Positions 34,451 to 44,472 of a stretch of DNA of 64,000 nucleotides are shown piece after piece (positions within the stretch are counted from its first letter, which is position 1; each line of letters begins with the position of its first letter). Location of the stretch: NCBI GenBank assembly GCA_040753795.1, contig JBFMDX010000006.1:43030-107029 (forward strand), read 5' to 3'. The notes beneath the pieces are model-generated. The model was not told the origin of the DNA and did not search any database. It saw only the letters and a program-made list of their open reading frames with translations. The stretch is from Thermodesulfobacteriota bacterium. GTDB lineage: Bacteria; Desulfobacterota; Desulfobacteria; Desulfobacterales; Desulfosudaceae. A program made the position numbers and the translations under genes.

Positions 34451-35047
34451 TTATTCTCCCAGCTGAAACCGGACAAACCGCCTGATCCGGATGCTTTCTC
34501 CGATTTTGGCGACGGTTTCATTCATATAATCCCGGATGGTGATATTGGGGTCTTTGACATAGGCCTGATTCATCAGGCAGACATCCTGGAAGAACTTCTT
34601 TATTTTGCCTTCCACGATCTTGTCCACCATATTGGCCGGTTTGCCCATTTCCAGAACCTGCTCCCGGTACACCTGCCGTTCCCTCTCGATCACGGCTTCG
34701 GAGACGTCTTCCGGCTCGATACCGGCCGGATTGGTGGCCGCGATATGCAAAGCGATATTCCGGGCAAAGGCCTTGAAATCATCCGTTTTGGCCACAAAGT
34801 CAGACTCGCAGTTGACTTCCACCATGACGCCGATCTTGCCGCCCATGTGAATATAAGAATCGATAATCCCTTCCGCGGTTTCCCGGCCGGCGCGTTTGGC
34901 GGCTTTGGCCAAGCCTTTTTTTCTCAAGAAATCAACCGCCTTTTCCATATCTCCATCGCATCCGGTCAGCGCTTCTTTGCAGTCCATCATTCCGGCACCG
35001 GTTTGCTCCCGAAGCTGCTTGACCATGCTGGCACTGATTGTTCCCAT
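34451..35047 (-). CDS. tsf: Elongation factor Ts (short form)
   Basis: 198 residues from the ATG at 35047, with GGAGG 11 nt upstream (an ATG at 35065 would place that GGAGG inside the gene). [19 protein letters not shown] and [20 protein letters not shown] form the N-terminal UBA-like domain; a core domain with [11 protein letters not shown] follows. It exchanges GDP on EF-Tu. The length fits the short EF-Ts type with one reduced core subdomain, unlike the 283-residue E. coli protein. Confidence 0.95.
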   Translation of the reverse strand: MGTISASMVKQLREQTGAGMMDCKEALTGCDGDMEKAVDFLRKKGLAKAAKRAGRETAEGIIDSYIHMGGKIGVMVEVNCESDFVAKTDDFKAFARNIALHIAATNPAGIEPEDVSEAVIERERQVYREQVLEMGKPANMVDKIVEGKIKKFFQDVCLMNQAYVKDPNITIRDYMNETVAKIGESIRIRRFVRFQLGE

Positions 35048-35094
35048 TTTTGTCTGTTCCTCCATATATAGCTAAAAGCTATTGATCCGCTTTG

Positions 35095-35994
35095 TTAGTT
35101 GCCCGAGCCGTTTTCGCCGAGGTCGTCCTCTTCTTCTTCCTGGTAATCCGCTATCGACGAAAAACCGGATTTTCTGATCCGCTCGACGATGGGGCCGTCG
35201 GAACCGTCCGAAATAATTTCACGTCCACCGGCCTGAAGGGTTTCGGCTCCCGGCCTGGCTACGGGCTTTTCTTCCACATCCTTATCGGCCACCGCCTGTT
35301 TCTTCTCCGCCCGGCGCTGGGCGCCTTCCAGGCAGGCATCGGCGATCTTCCCGGCGATCAGGCGGACGGCGCGGATGGCGTCATCATTGCAGGGGATAAC
35401 ATAATCGATTTCATCCGGATCGCAATTGGTGTCCACCGTGGCCACCACCGGGATATTAAGCCGATGGGCCTCCCGGACGGCGATGGCTTCCTTGCGGGTA
35501 TCCACCACGAACAGCGCGCCCGGCAGCTTGGTCATGTGCTGAATGCCGCCCAGCACGCTGTCCAGTTTGACGCGTGCTTTGCCCAGTTTGGACTGCTCCT
35601 TCTTGGGATACATTTCAATCGAGCCGTCGTTGACGATTTCATTCAGGTGCTGCAGTTGCTCGATGCTGTTTTTGATGGTCTGGAAGTTGGTCAGCATTCC
35701 GCCCAGCCAGCGGTTATGAACGTAAAACATTTCCGCGCGGTTGGCCTCTTCGTAAATCGCTTCCCGGGCCTGTTTCTTGGTACCGACAAACAGAACCGGC
35801 TTGCCGCTTTCCACGACCTGCACGATAAAATCATAGGCGTCCTTGAACATCCGGACCGTCTTCTGCAGATCAATAATGTAAATCCCGTTGCGGGCGCCGA
35901 ATATATACGGCTTCATCTTGGGATTCCACCGACGGGTCTGATGCCCGAAATGCGCCCCTGCCTCCAGCAACTCCTTCATCGACAAATAGCTCAT
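35095..35994 (-). CDS. rpsB: 30S ribosomal protein S2 with acidic C-terminal extension
   Basis: 299 residues from the ATG at 35994 (GGAGAAG upstream). [20 protein letters not shown] and the MILSCRS-equivalent core ([20 protein letters not shown]) are typical of S2. After the normal end near residue 230 there is about 65 extra residues, low in complexity and ending in an acidic [14 protein letters not shown]. Such extensions occur in some lineages; a role is unknown. First gene of the housekeeping run. Confidence 0.95.
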   Translation of the reverse strand: MSYLSMKELLEAGAHFGHQTRRWNPKMKPYIFGARNGIYIIDLQKTVRMFKDAYDFIVQVVESGKPVLFVGTKKQAREAIYEEANRAEMFYVHNRWLGGMLTNFQTIKNSIEQLQHLNEIVNDGSIEMYPKKEQSKLGKARVKLDSVLGGIQHMTKLPGALFVVDTRKEAIAVREAHRLNIPVVATVDTNCDPDEIDYVIPCNDDAIRAVRLIAGKIADACLEGAQRRAEKKQAVADKDVEEKPVARPGAETLQAGGREIISDGSDGPIVERIRKSGFSSIADYQEEEEDDLGENGSGN

Positions 35995-36110
35995 GTTTCT
36001 TCTCCTTAAATTTTGTTTTTCCTCCGTTTTCATCATCCCGGCGCCGCACCCCGAGCCGCGGGCACACCGGCGTCCGGTCAGAAAACGTGTGTTTTTACAG
36101 CCCTATCCAA

Positions 36111-36116
36111 ATTATA
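36111..36116 (-). promoter_or_regulatory. Possible -10 element for the rpsB operon
   Basis: A perfect TATAAT on the minus strand lies about 120 bp before the rpsB ATG in an AT-rich intergenic stretch. No good -35 is found at 16-18 bp spacing, so the promoter is tentative. Confidence 0.35.
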
Positions 36117-36219
36117 AATGTCGGATAGTATCAAAAGCCACGTGGCGAAACAACATTTTTTTTGTTCGCCGGATAAAAAAAATCGGGCTATTCTTCCGGC
36201 TTGATCCCGGAATAACGGA

Positions 36220-39195
36220 TCAGGCCCTGGCTACTTCCACGGCTATCGCCCGGTCGACCGGATTGGCGCACCAGTTCCACCGCCAGAACCGGAGATGGCC
36301 GTAATCGTTGATCAGGTCCAGCCATTTGATCATGCCCGGGATGGCCGCGTCATAACTCTTCCACCCGGGGAACATGAACGGCTCCCAGGCGTGGTAGACG
36401 ATCACCTGGCCAGGCCTGGCCGCGCCTTTTTCCGGACGGGCCGCCGGCGTCACCTTGACATGAATCTTGAAATCGTCAAAATCGTTGTGAACCCGGACCA
36501 GGTCGCCGTCCCTGATGCCCCGTTTGTCGGCGTCTTCCCTGCTCATGAACATGAACGGCCGGCCCTGGTGGGTCCGCAGGAGCTGTTCGTTGCTGATCCA
36601 GATGGAATGAATGCTCCAGCGCTGATGACCGCTGGTCATTCGCAAGGGGTAATCGCCGCCGATTTTCGGGTTGTCCTTGTGCACCGGTAACCCTTCTCCG
36701 GCTTCCAAAAACCAGGGGTGATCAATGTAAAACTGAATCCGCCGGTTGTAGGTCGGGTAGGGGACCTTTTTATCTCCGGTATGCCAGGTCAACGGAACGA
36801 TCGGCTCATCCGGCTTGATATCCGTGGCCAGGTTCATGGACACCGGATCAAAGATGGAGACACCGGTGAACCGGACAATACCCTCTTTTCTCATGAATTC
36901 CAGGTTGGTCCCCGGCGGCATGTTGCCCAGCATGATGCTGGTCTCCAGGGCATCTTCCATCAACTCCTCGAAATTCTCCGCGCCCATGCGCTGTGCTTCA
37001 GCAATATTCCGGAGATCAATGTTGCAGTCCCTGTCCCGGGTCTGTAAATGCTGCACCAGCAGCCTGGCTTCCTCCTGGACCGGATATCTGGTCTTAAACC
37101 GCGTCTGATCCCGCTTTTTCGCGACCAGTTCAATTTTTTCAGCCAGCAGCCGGCAGATTTCCCATTCGGTTTTGGTCTCCCCCACCGGCTTGACGGCCCC
37201 GTCCGTTAACGTCAGCCAGGGGACATGGGGGGTGGGAAAGCGGGTGTCAAGCTTTTCATAAAAGCCGGCACACGGCAGGGCGTAATCGCCGTACAAAAGG
37301 GTAGTCGTCCAGCGGGTTTCAAAACCGAAAATAAGTTTGTATTTGTTCCACAGGGAGCCGAGAATATTTTTCATCCAGCCCCTGTTTTTCCGGGCCGGGT
37401 TACTGCCCACCCAGAGGTAGACCAGCGGCGTCTGATCCGGGGCAGGCTTGACGTATCCTTCCCACCAGCCTTTGGAGACCGCTTCATCATAATATTCCTT
37501 AAACTCGCGCTTCATGGTCGGGCAGTGCCAGGCCCTGTTGTCCCACGCCTTTTTATAGTCGGAATGATTGTAATAGAGGAAAACGGGGATGGTCGTGCTG
37601 AACATGCTCCGGTCAATGACCCGTTCCTGCTCGATGGAGGCCATTTCATCCGAACGGGTGGGGTCTTCCATCTTATATTTGTTCCAGATCCCCTGGACCA
37701 GACGCAGTTCTTCAGTGGCGTATGACAGCCCGATCTTGCGCTTGAATGTCTGCGCCAGAGACCCTTCGAACAGGGATTCGTTCCAGCCGCGGATGCCGCA
37801 CCCTTTTTTGCCGTAGCTGCCGGTCAGGGCCAGCACCAGGCACATGGCCCGCTCGATCAAATCACCGTGGTAGTACTTGGGTGAGTTCCAGCCCACCAGC
37901 ACCTGAATTTTGCCGCTGGCCCGGTAACATTTTTCCGCCAGCCGCCGGATGGTGTCCGGATGCGTCCCGCAGTTTTTAGACGATTTCTCGGGAGTATAGT
38001 CCCGGTTCAGCAGCGCCTTCAAATTGTGGAATACCGGCCGAACGGTAACAATCCTGCCGTCCGTCAGCGTCACCGGGAACTCGCCCTCCAGGGCCGGATC
38101 GCAGGGGAGTCTCAAGGTTTCAAGGGGCGCCCTGACCACCTTGCCGGCCTTGGCGTCCCAGAAACAGAACTGGTCGGCCCTGCCCCCGGGTTCGATTTCG
38201 GATACGGTCAGGAACCGACCGGTGTCTAAACGGACCAGCAGGGGCAGGTCGGTCTGCTCCTTGACAAACGGAACATCGATCCACCCCTTTTCGATAAGCA
38301 CCTGGCAGACAGCCAGGCCCAGGGCGGCGTCGGAACCCATTTCCACCGGAATGTATTCATCGGCGTGCATGGTGCTGGGGTTGTAATCCGGCGCGATGGA
38401 GACGACATCGGCGCCGTTGTATCTGGCTTCCGCTATAAAATGGTAGTCCGGAATCCGGGTATAAACCGGGTTCATGTGCCAGATCAGGATCAGTTTGGAA
38501 AAATACCAGCCGTCCACCGAATCCATGAACTGAAACTTGCCGAATGTTTCGTAGATACCGCGGTTGAAGTCGCCGATGGTGGAATCCACATCCAGGACGG
38601 TGGCGCCCAGGCCAAGCATCAGCCGGTAAATGGCGATCAGGTTCAGCCACCCGCCGTTGCCCGGACCGCTCTCAAAAATGATGGATTCCGGCCCCTGGGC
38701 CGCCATAGCGTCCACCAGGCCTTCGGCGATTTCCGTCAGGCACTGGTCCCAGGAGATCCGTTTCCATTTGCCGCCTCCCCTTTCGCCGATCCGCTTCATG
38801 GGGTATTTAAGGCGGTCCGGATTATACATCTGAAGGCTGTAGGAAGCCCCTTTCTGGCATCCCCGGGGGTTGAAGTCCGGGCCGGAAGGATCGATGACCG
38901 GATACCTGGCCGCCTGTTCTTCCCGGAAGACGATGCCGTCCCTGGAGTAAACCCGCCACAGGCAGTTGCCGGGATAGCAGTCCACCAGGTGGGTGCCGTA
39001 GGTGACCTTGTCCCAGGTCCACTCTTGCCGGTGAAGATCCTCCCAGCCGGTGTAGTCCCAGTCTTCGATGGTTTTTGCGGCGGCGTTGGCGACACTGTTG
39101 CCTCCCAGAAAACCAAGAGAGTTCAGGGACAGCAGGGCCACCGTCGCGCCTGCTCCTCTTAAAAAGGTTCTGCGGGTGATTTTCATTTCTTTCAT
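36220..39195 (-). CDS. Type II DMSO-reductase-family molybdopterin oxidoreductase, catalytic subunit (ethylbenzene dehydrogenase-like)
   Basis: 991 residues, near the length of EbdA-type subunits. A twin-arginine signal (TRRTFLRGAGATVALLSL) predicts folded export. THLVDCYPGNC plus a later RGCQKGASYSLQMY gives the His-Cys3 ligand pattern of the FS0 [4Fe-4S] cluster. DYTGWEDLHRQEWTWDKV, MKRIGERGGGKWKRISWDQCL and VDSTIGDFNRG are typical of the ethylbenzene/dimethylsulfide/selenate group, which hydroxylates hydrocarbons or reduces oxyanions; the bis-MGD molybdenum probably has an Asp ligand. The beta (four FeS), gamma (heme b) and chaperone genes are not adjacent. The substrate is unknown. Confidence 0.85.
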   Translation of the reverse strand: MKEMKITRRTFLRGAGATVALLSLNSLGFLGGNSVANAAAKTIEDWDYTGWEDLHRQEWTWDKVTYGTHLVDCYPGNCLWRVYSRDGIVFREEQAARYPVIDPSGPDFNPRGCQKGASYSLQMYNPDRLKYPMKRIGERGGGKWKRISWDQCLTEIAEGLVDAMAAQGPESIIFESGPGNGGWLNLIAIYRLMLGLGATVLDVDSTIGDFNRGIYETFGKFQFMDSVDGWYFSKLILIWHMNPVYTRIPDYHFIAEARYNGADVVSIAPDYNPSTMHADEYIPVEMGSDAALGLAVCQVLIEKGWIDVPFVKEQTDLPLLVRLDTGRFLTVSEIEPGGRADQFCFWDAKAGKVVRAPLETLRLPCDPALEGEFPVTLTDGRIVTVRPVFHNLKALLNRDYTPEKSSKNCGTHPDTIRRLAEKCYRASGKIQVLVGWNSPKYYHGDLIERAMCLVLALTGSYGKKGCGIRGWNESLFEGSLAQTFKRKIGLSYATEELRLVQGIWNKYKMEDPTRSDEMASIEQERVIDRSMFSTTIPVFLYYNHSDYKKAWDNRAWHCPTMKREFKEYYDEAVSKGWWEGYVKPAPDQTPLVYLWVGSNPARKNRGWMKNILGSLWNKYKLIFGFETRWTTTLLYGDYALPCAGFYEKLDTRFPTPHVPWLTLTDGAVKPVGETKTEWEICRLLAEKIELVAKKRDQTRFKTRYPVQEEARLLVQHLQTRDRDCNIDLRNIAEAQRMGAENFEELMEDALETSIMLGNMPPGTNLEFMRKEGIVRFTGVSIFDPVSMNLATDIKPDEPIVPLTWHTGDKKVPYPTYNRRIQFYIDHPWFLEAGEGLPVHKDNPKIGGDYPLRMTSGHQRWSIHSIWISNEQLLRTHQGRPFMFMSREDADKRGIRDGDLVRVHNDFDDFKIHVKVTPAARPEKGAARPGQVIVYHAWEPFMFPGWKSYDAAIPGMIKWLDLINDYGHLRFWRWNWCANPVDRAIAVEVARA

Positions 39196-39356
39196 TGCAA
39201 AGCCCCCCTGACTTGAATGATCGATAATACTTGAAAGGAATCCGCATGGTTGGAGATTGAAAAGAATGTATTCGGATTTTAAGGATAAAACGCCCGGGTT
39301 GCAACTCTTTTATTAAACCGGGGATTTGCCAAACCGGTTAACGGGAACGCCGGCCG

Positions 39357-40250
39357 TTAATCCTGTTTCCGTAACCGGGCCACCCGGTCATGACCGGCCA
39401 GGTCCCGGGAAAAAGAAACATCCCGGCACCAGGCGGATTCCTCCGCCAGGGACTGGATCCGGGGCTGCTGGTCCCAGCCGATTTCCATCATCAGCAAGCC
39501 GCCGGGGGTTAAAAATCGGCCGGCCTCGACAATAATGTGCCGGATATGATCCAGTCCATCGCTGCCGCCGTCCAGGGCCCATCGGGGTTCGTAATCACGG
39601 ATTTCCGGCTCCAGTCCCGGTATGTCGGCGGTGGGGATGTAAGGCGGGTTGACGACGATCATGTCAAAACAGGCGGCAGCGGCTTTGACCGCCCCAAACC
39701 AGTCGGAGGCAAAAAAGACAACCCGTTCGTCCGGAAGACAGCGCCGGGCGTTTTCCCCGGCTACACGCAGCGCTGCCGGAGAAATATCGGAGGCGAAAAA
39801 CCGGCCGGCCGGCGAATCGGCCGCAAGCGAAAGGATAACGGCGCCGGAGCCGGTGGCCAATTCAAGAACCGACGGCGACCGCCCTAAAGAAGCCCGAATC
39901 CGGGACAGATCGGCCAGGGCGTTTTCCACCAGGCACTCCGTGTCGGGGCGGGGGATCAGCACGTCCCGCGTGACGTTCAGGGTCAGATTCCAGAACCCTT
40001 TGGCTCCGGTGATATAGGCCACCGGCTCCCGCCGCAGCCGCCTCCGGACCAGTTCCCGGTAATCGTCCAGTTCATGGGAGGAAAGCGGTTGATCAAACCG
40101 CAGGTAAAGATCGAGACGCTCGGTTTTGAGGGCATGGGCCAGCAGCAGTTCCGCTGAAACCCGGGGGCCTTCAACCTCATGGGAACGGAAAAAATCGGTG
40201 GTTAATCGAAGAACCTCGAGAATCTTCCGGGGAGGGTTGTCACTGGGCAT
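39357..40250 (-). CDS. prmC: Release factor glutamine methyltransferase
   Basis: 297 residues. [16 protein letters not shown] is the SAM-binding loop and [13 protein letters not shown] the NPPY catalytic motif; the N-terminal helical region ([16 protein letters not shown]) binds the release factor. It methylates the GGQ glutamine of RF1/RF2. Its start overlaps the end of prfA, its substrate's gene, by 11 bp. Confidence 0.94.
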   Translation of the reverse strand: MPSDNPPRKILEVLRLTTDFFRSHEVEGPRVSAELLLAHALKTERLDLYLRFDQPLSSHELDDYRELVRRRLRREPVAYITGAKGFWNLTLNVTRDVLIPRPDTECLVENALADLSRIRASLGRSPSVLELATGSGAVILSLAADSPAGRFFASDISPAALRVAGENARRCLPDERVVFFASDWFGAVKAAAACFDMIVVNPPYIPTADIPGLEPEIRDYEPRWALDGGSDGLDHIRHIIVEAGRFLTPGGLLMMEIGWDQQPRIQSLAEESAWCRDVSFSRDLAGHDRVARLRKQD

Positions 40251-41319
40251 GGCCGGCGTCCAGCGACTGGAGCTGCTGGGTGTTGAAATAAACCGACAGG
40301 CCGTCGAAGAGTTCCCCCAGCTGCCCCTGGAGAATGGAGTCCAGCTTGTAGAGCGTGATGCCGGCGCGATGATCCGTCACCCGGCCCTGGGGGAAATTAT
40401 AGGTGCGGATCCGGCCGCTGCGGTCGCCGCTGCCGACCTGCTCCTTTCTATCTTCATCCCGTTTGGCATTCTGCTCCTGGATCATGCGGTCCAGAATACG
40501 GGCGCGCAGAACCTTCATGGCCTTGTTCTTGTTCTTCAACTGGGACCTTTCTTCCTGGCAGGTCACCACGATACCGGTGGGCAGGTGCACCAGGCGGACG
40601 GCGGAATCGGCGGTGTTGACCGATTGGCCGCCCGGGCCGCTGGACCGGTAAATATCCGTGCGGATGTCGGCCGGATTGATGTCGACTTCCACTTCTTCGG
40701 CTTCCGGCAGCACCGCCACCGTCACCGCCGAGGTATGAATCCGGCCCTGGGCTTCGGTTTCCGGGACCCGCTGCACCCGGTGGGTCCCGCTTTCGTATTT
40801 AAAACAACTGTAAGCGCCCTGGCCGTACACCATGAAAACGATTTCCTTGAAACCGCCGGAACCGGTTTCATGGCTGTCCATGATTTCGGCTTTCCAGCCC
40901 TTGTTTTCAATAAACCGCCAGTACATGCGGAAAAGGTCATGAACGAAAAGGGCCGCCTCTTCGCCGCCGGTGCCGGCCCGGATTTCGATGAGGACGTTCT
41001 TGGAATCGTTGGGGTCTTTGGGGGTGAGCTGGGTCTTGAGTTCAGTCTCGAGCAGGTCCAGCCGGGAGGTCAGCATCTCGACCTCCTGTTTGGCCAGTTC
41101 CTTTATGGCGACGTCCCGGTCGTTCAGCAGATCGCGGCTCTGTTCCAGGTCTTCTTTTGTCTTTTTGTACTTGCGGTAGACTTCAACAATTTTTGACAGT
41201 TCCGAGTGCTCCTGGCTGTAACGCAGATAGGTCGCCCTGTTCTGGTAAACACCCGGATCGGACATGAGGGTTTCCAACTCGGAGAAACGGCCTTCGACCT
41301 CTTGTAGCTTATCAAACAT
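40240..41319 (-). CDS. prfA: Peptide chain release factor 1
   Basis: 359 residues, the standard length. [20 protein letters not shown] contains the GGQ motif, and [20 protein letters not shown] is the family signature; the codon-recognition PxT-equivalent region reads PETEAQG. It terminates translation at UAA and UAG. Its specificity leaves UGA to RF2, relevant because this genome appears to use UGA for selenocysteine in at least two genes. Confidence 0.95.
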   Translation of the reverse strand: MFDKLQEVEGRFSELETLMSDPGVYQNRATYLRYSQEHSELSKIVEVYRKYKKTKEDLEQSRDLLNDRDVAIKELAKQEVEMLTSRLDLLETELKTQLTPKDPNDSKNVLIEIRAGTGGEEAALFVHDLFRMYWRFIENKGWKAEIMDSHETGSGGFKEIVFMVYGQGAYSCFKYESGTHRVQRVPETEAQGRIHTSAVTVAVLPEAEEVEVDINPADIRTDIYRSSGPGGQSVNTADSAVRLVHLPTGIVVTCQEERSQLKNKNKAMKVLRARILDRMIQEQNAKRDEDRKEQVGSGDRSGRIRTYNFPQGRVTDHRAGITLYKLDSILQGQLGELFDGLSVYFNTQQLQSLDAGHAQ

Positions 41320-41374
41320 CCGCTGTCTTTTTAACCGCCGTCAAAAACGGCTATTAACTGTTCGGCCCGGGCGA

Positions 41375-41596
41375 CTACTGCTGCTTTTTCTGATCCTCGA
41401 ATTTGGCGTATTTCCGGCGGAACCGCTCGATTCTTCCGGCGGTATCCACCAGTTTCTGCTTGCCCGTAAAAAAAGGATGGCACTTGGAGCAGATTTCAAC
41501 CTTTATCGTTTCCTTGGTGGAACCGACCGTGAATTCATTGCCGCAAACGCACCTGGCGCTGGCTTCAAAAAATTTCGGATGAATATCGGTCTTCAT
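41375..41596 (-). CDS. rpmE: 50S ribosomal protein L31 (zinc-binding form)
   Basis: 73 residues. [22 protein letters not shown] and [21 protein letters not shown] are the L31 signature, with Cys pairs CVC and CSKC forming the zinc site (C+ type). It sits between rho and prfA, a common order. GGAGGAAG precedes the ATG. Confidence 0.95.
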   Translation of the reverse strand: MKTDIHPKFFEASARCVCGNEFTVGSTKETIKVEICSKCHPFFTGKQKLVDTAGRIERFRRKYAKFEDQKKQQ

Positions 41597-41657
41597 TTTT
41601 CTTCCTCCCTTATCACTGTCTGTATTGTCAGGCCCTGAATCCGTCGTATTTTTGACG

Positions 41658-42902
41658 CTAAGAATTCATGGCCTGTAAAAATTCTTTATTATCCTTTGTG
41701 CTGCTCATTTTATCAAGCAAAAATTCCATCCCATCCACAGAATTTAAAGAAGCCAGTAATTTCCGCAGCACCCAGACCCGGTTGAGCACACTCCTGTCCA
41801 CCAGCAACTCTTCTTTACGGGTACCCGACCGGTTGATGTCGATGGCCGGATACACCCTCCGGTCAGACAGCTTTCTGTCCAGATGGATCTCCATGTTGCC
41901 GGTTCCCTTGAACTCCTCAAAAATAACCTCGTCCATGCGGCTGCCGGTATCGATCAGGGCCGTGGCAAGGATGGTCAGGCTGCCGCCTTCCTCTATATTG
42001 CGAGCGGCGCCGAAAAACCGTTTGGGACGATGCAGGGCGTTGGAATCCACGCCGCCGGAGAGGACCTTGCCGCTGGACGGCACCACCGAGTTGTAGGCCC
42101 GGGCCAGACGGGTGATGCTGTCCAGGAGAATCACCACGTCCTTCTTGTGCTCCACCTGGCGTTTGGCTTTTTCAATGACCATTTCCGCCACCTGGACATG
42201 CCGTTCGGCCGGCTCGTCGAAGGTGGAACTGATTACCTCGGCGTTGACGGAACGCTGCATGTCGGTCACTTCCTCCGGCCGTTCATCGATGAGCAGAACA
42301 AAGGGGACCACCTTCTTGTGGCTGGCGATGATGCTGTTGGCGATATTCTGAAGCAGCATGGTTTTGCCGGCCCGGGGAGGGGAAACGATCAGCCCCCGCT
42401 GGCCGAAACCAATGGGCGTCAGCAGGTCCATGATGCGCATGGAATAATTGTCCGACTCCCGCTCCAGCATGATCTTCTGGTTGGGGAAAAGCGGCGTCAG
42501 GTTGTCAAAGAACGTTTTCTCCCGGGCGACCTCCGGGTCTTCGTGGTTGATGGCTTCCACTTTCAGCAGGGCAAAATACCGCTCGTTTTCCTTGGGCTGT
42601 CGGATCTGGCCGGAAACGATATCGCCCGTTCTGAGATTAAACCGACGGATCTGCGACGGGGAGACATAAATATCATCCAGGCCCGGCAGGTAGCTGTAGT
42701 CCGGGGATCGTAAGAAACCGAAGCCGTCGGACAGCACTTCCAGCGTGCTTTCGCCGAAAATATAGCCGTTGTTTTCCGCTTCATGCTGAAGGATGGCAAA
42801 AATCAGCTCCTGCTTTTTCAGGCCCGCATAGTCGATATTCAGCTCGTGGGCGATGGTTTTCAACTCCTCCATCTTTTTCTTTTTCAATTCCGATAAATTC
42901 AT
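41658..42902 (-). CDS. rho: Transcription termination factor Rho
   Basis: 414 residues. The N-terminal [20 protein letters not shown] helical domain and the cold-shock-like RNA-binding domain ([16 protein letters not shown]) are followed by the ATPase: [19 protein letters not shown] (Walker A) and [17 protein letters not shown] (Walker B). RNA-dependent hexameric helicase ending untranslated transcripts. A strong promoter lies about 260 bp upstream, so the mRNA has a long leader, as for autoregulated rho genes. Confidence 0.96.
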   Translation of the reverse strand: MNLSELKKKKMEELKTIAHELNIDYAGLKKQELIFAILQHEAENNGYIFGESTLEVLSDGFGFLRSPDYSYLPGLDDIYVSPSQIRRFNLRTGDIVSGQIRQPKENERYFALLKVEAINHEDPEVAREKTFFDNLTPLFPNQKIMLERESDNYSMRIMDLLTPIGFGQRGLIVSPPRAGKTMLLQNIANSIIASHKKVVPFVLLIDERPEEVTDMQRSVNAEVISSTFDEPAERHVQVAEMVIEKAKRQVEHKKDVVILLDSITRLARAYNSVVPSSGKVLSGGVDSNALHRPKRFFGAARNIEEGGSLTILATALIDTGSRMDEVIFEEFKGTGNMEIHLDRKLSDRRVYPAIDINRSGTRKEELLVDRSVLNRVWVLRKLLASLNSVDGMEFLLDKMSSTKDNKEFLQAMNS

Positions 42903-43161
42903 ACGGTGATCACCTTTGCTGATTGATGTGGTATGTTATGCCGGTAACAGGGTGGCCGTGTCCGGCGACTGGATATTCCTGATATGACCGTCCGCGCGAC
43001 AATGTCCGAGACGCCTGAGGTGGTTACATCAATTTACCTGAAATAAAAACCTGACTATTGATTGTCCTGCGAAAATTTGAAAAACCTGCTTAAAAGCCTG
43101 CTTAAAAAAACGGTGCCTGGGTGTTCATCAAAAGGCGGGCAACGATTATGTTCGTTTCCTG

Positions 43162-43189
43162 TATATAAAATAAAAATCGGCCGTGTCAA
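43162..43189 (-). promoter_or_regulatory. Sigma70 promoter for rho
   Basis: On the minus strand TTGACA (43184-43189) and TATATA (43162-43167) are separated by 16 bp. The inferred start leaves a leader of about 250 nt before the rho ATG. The 424-bp gap (42903-43326) also carries the adk promoter on the other strand and otherwise shows no gene. Confidence 0.65.
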
Positions 43190-43231
43190 GCAATTTCCGC
43201 ATGAAATATTCGGAAAATGATTATTTGGGGC

Positions 43232-43259
43232 TTGACAAACAAGGCCATATTTTTATAAA
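43232..43259 (+). promoter_or_regulatory. Sigma70 promoter for adk
   Basis: TTGACA (43232-43237) and TATAAA (43254-43259) are separated by 16 bp; transcription should begin about 60 bp before the adk ATG. The promoter lies within an open frame that extends back to 43183, which argues that translation does not start that early. Confidence 0.7.
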
Positions 43260-43326
43260 TGAATTTTTTTGCCATCGGCAAGTGAAGGACTCGAACCTGT
43301 CAACAAAATCATATAAGGAGAAAGAA

Positions 43327-44001
43327 ATGAACGTTCTGTTTTTCGGTCCCAACGGAAGCGGTAAAGGCACCCAGGGCGCCATTCTGAAGAAGAAGTACGA
43401 CCTGCCTCACATTGAATCCGGTGCTATTTTCCGGGATAACATCTCCAAGGGCACCGCCCTGGGGAAAGAAGCCAAAGGCTATATCGACCGCGGCGATCTG
43501 GTCCCGGACGAAATCACCATCCCCATGATCCTCGACCGCCTGCAGGAACCGGACTGCAAAAAGGGCTGGCTGCTGGACGGCTTCCCCCGGAACAAGGTCC
43601 AGGCGGTCAAACTGGATGAAGCCCTGAAGGCCAAGGGACTGAACCTGGATATCGTGGTGGAAATCGTCCTGGACCGGCAGATCGCCAAAGACAGAATCAT
43701 GGGCCGCCGGTTGTGCGTCAACGACAACAACCATCCCAACAATATTTTCATCGACGCCATCAAGCCCAACGGCGACAAATGCCGCGTCTGCGGCGGCGAT
43801 CTGAAGACCCGCAGCGACGATCAGGATGAAGCCGCCATCAGCAAGCGCCATGACATTTATTACGACACCAACACCGGGACCCTGGCCGCCGCTTATTATT
43901 TCAAAGACCTGGCCGCCAAAAGCAAGGGCATGAAATACATCCCCTTAGACGGCAAACCGGATGTGAAAACCGTGACCGACGAGCTGGTTTCGAAGTTGTA
44001 A
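43327..44001 (+). CDS. adk: Adenylate kinase
   Basis: 224 residues from the ATG at 43327, preceded by AAGGAGAAAG; the frame is open upstream but covers the promoter. VLFFGPNGSGKGTQG is the P-loop, DLPHIESGAIFRDNI the AMP site, and WLLDGFPRN the catalytic core. The LID has an expanded insert with LCVNDNN and CRVCGGDLKTRSDD (three visible Cys), suggesting a metal-binding LID. It balances AMP, ADP and ATP; important here because sulfate activation produces AMP and pyrophosphate. Confidence 0.93.
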   Translation: MNVLFFGPNGSGKGTQGAILKKKYDLPHIESGAIFRDNISKGTALGKEAKGYIDRGDLVPDEITIPMILDRLQEPDCKKGWLLDGFPRNKVQAVKLDEALKAKGLNLDIVVEIVLDRQIAKDRIMGRRLCVNDNNHPNNIFIDAIKPNGDKCRVCGGDLKTRSDDQDEAAISKRHDIYYDTNTGTLAAAYYFKDLAAKSKGMKYIPLDGKPDVKTVTDELVSKL

Positions 44002-44031
44002 TATTTTAAAATAATTATAAACAACATTATG

Positions 44032-44075
44032 TTACAGGGCATCGTTAAAAATCAGCGGTGCCCTGTAAAATTTTT
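44032..44075 (+). terminator. Rho-independent terminator of adk
   Basis: TTACAGGGCA (44032-44041) and TGCCCTGTAA (44059-44068) form a perfect 10-bp stem with a 17-nt loop, followed by AATTTTT. Confidence 0.85.
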
Positions 44076-44076
44076 C

Positions 44077-44104
44077 TTGCTAAACCGTTTTAATCTGATA
44101 GTAT
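44077..44104 (+). promoter_or_regulatory. Possible sigma70 promoter for rpsU
   Basis: TTGCTA (44077-44082) and TAGTAT (44099-44104) with 16-bp spacing lie directly after the adk terminator and about 88 bp before the rpsU start. Confidence 0.45.
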
Positions 44105-44191
44105 CACCGGCTTGAACAGGCTTATTGAAGCCTGACAAATACAAACCTTCGGAATCAGAAAGATTTTGAAGGATAGAAAGGGTGAGGCAAT

Positions 44192-44398
44192 TTGAAAGAG
44201 ATTGAAGTCCGCGTCATTGACAACGACTTGGAAAAGGCCATGAAAATTCTGAAGAAGAAGATTCAGAACGACGGCCTGTTCAAACGGTTGAGACTCAGAA
44301 AAACCTATGAAAAACCGAGCGAGTTCAAGCGACGCAAAGAGCGTGAAGCCATGCGACGGCAGCGCATCGCCGAAGTCAAACGACGCCGCTACCGGTAA
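44192..44398 (+). CDS. rpsU: 30S ribosomal protein S21
   Basis: 68 residues, starting with TTG at 44192 behind GGGTGAGG. KEIEVRVIDNDLEKAMKIL, LRLRKTYEKPSEFKRRKERE and the Arg-rich end are the S21 signature. It helps initiation on the small subunit. A strong intrinsic terminator follows, overlapping the space before folC. Confidence 0.94.
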   Translation: MKEIEVRVIDNDLEKAMKILKKKIQNDGLFKRLRLRKTYEKPSEFKRRKEREAMRRQRIAEVKRRRYR

Positions 44399-44424
44399 TT
44401 GTTTCACAGCAGGATTTATTGTTT

Positions 44425-44460
44425 AAAAACCCGGTCATTACCTTATGGCCGGGTTTTTTA
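44425..44460 (+). terminator. Rho-independent terminator of rpsU
   Basis: AAAACCCGG and CCGGGTTTT flank a short loop, with a run of T (44454-44459). It ends about 13 bp before the folC ATG, so folC needs read-through or an internal start. Confidence 0.85.
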
Positions 44461-44472
44461 TTGGAAAAAGCC

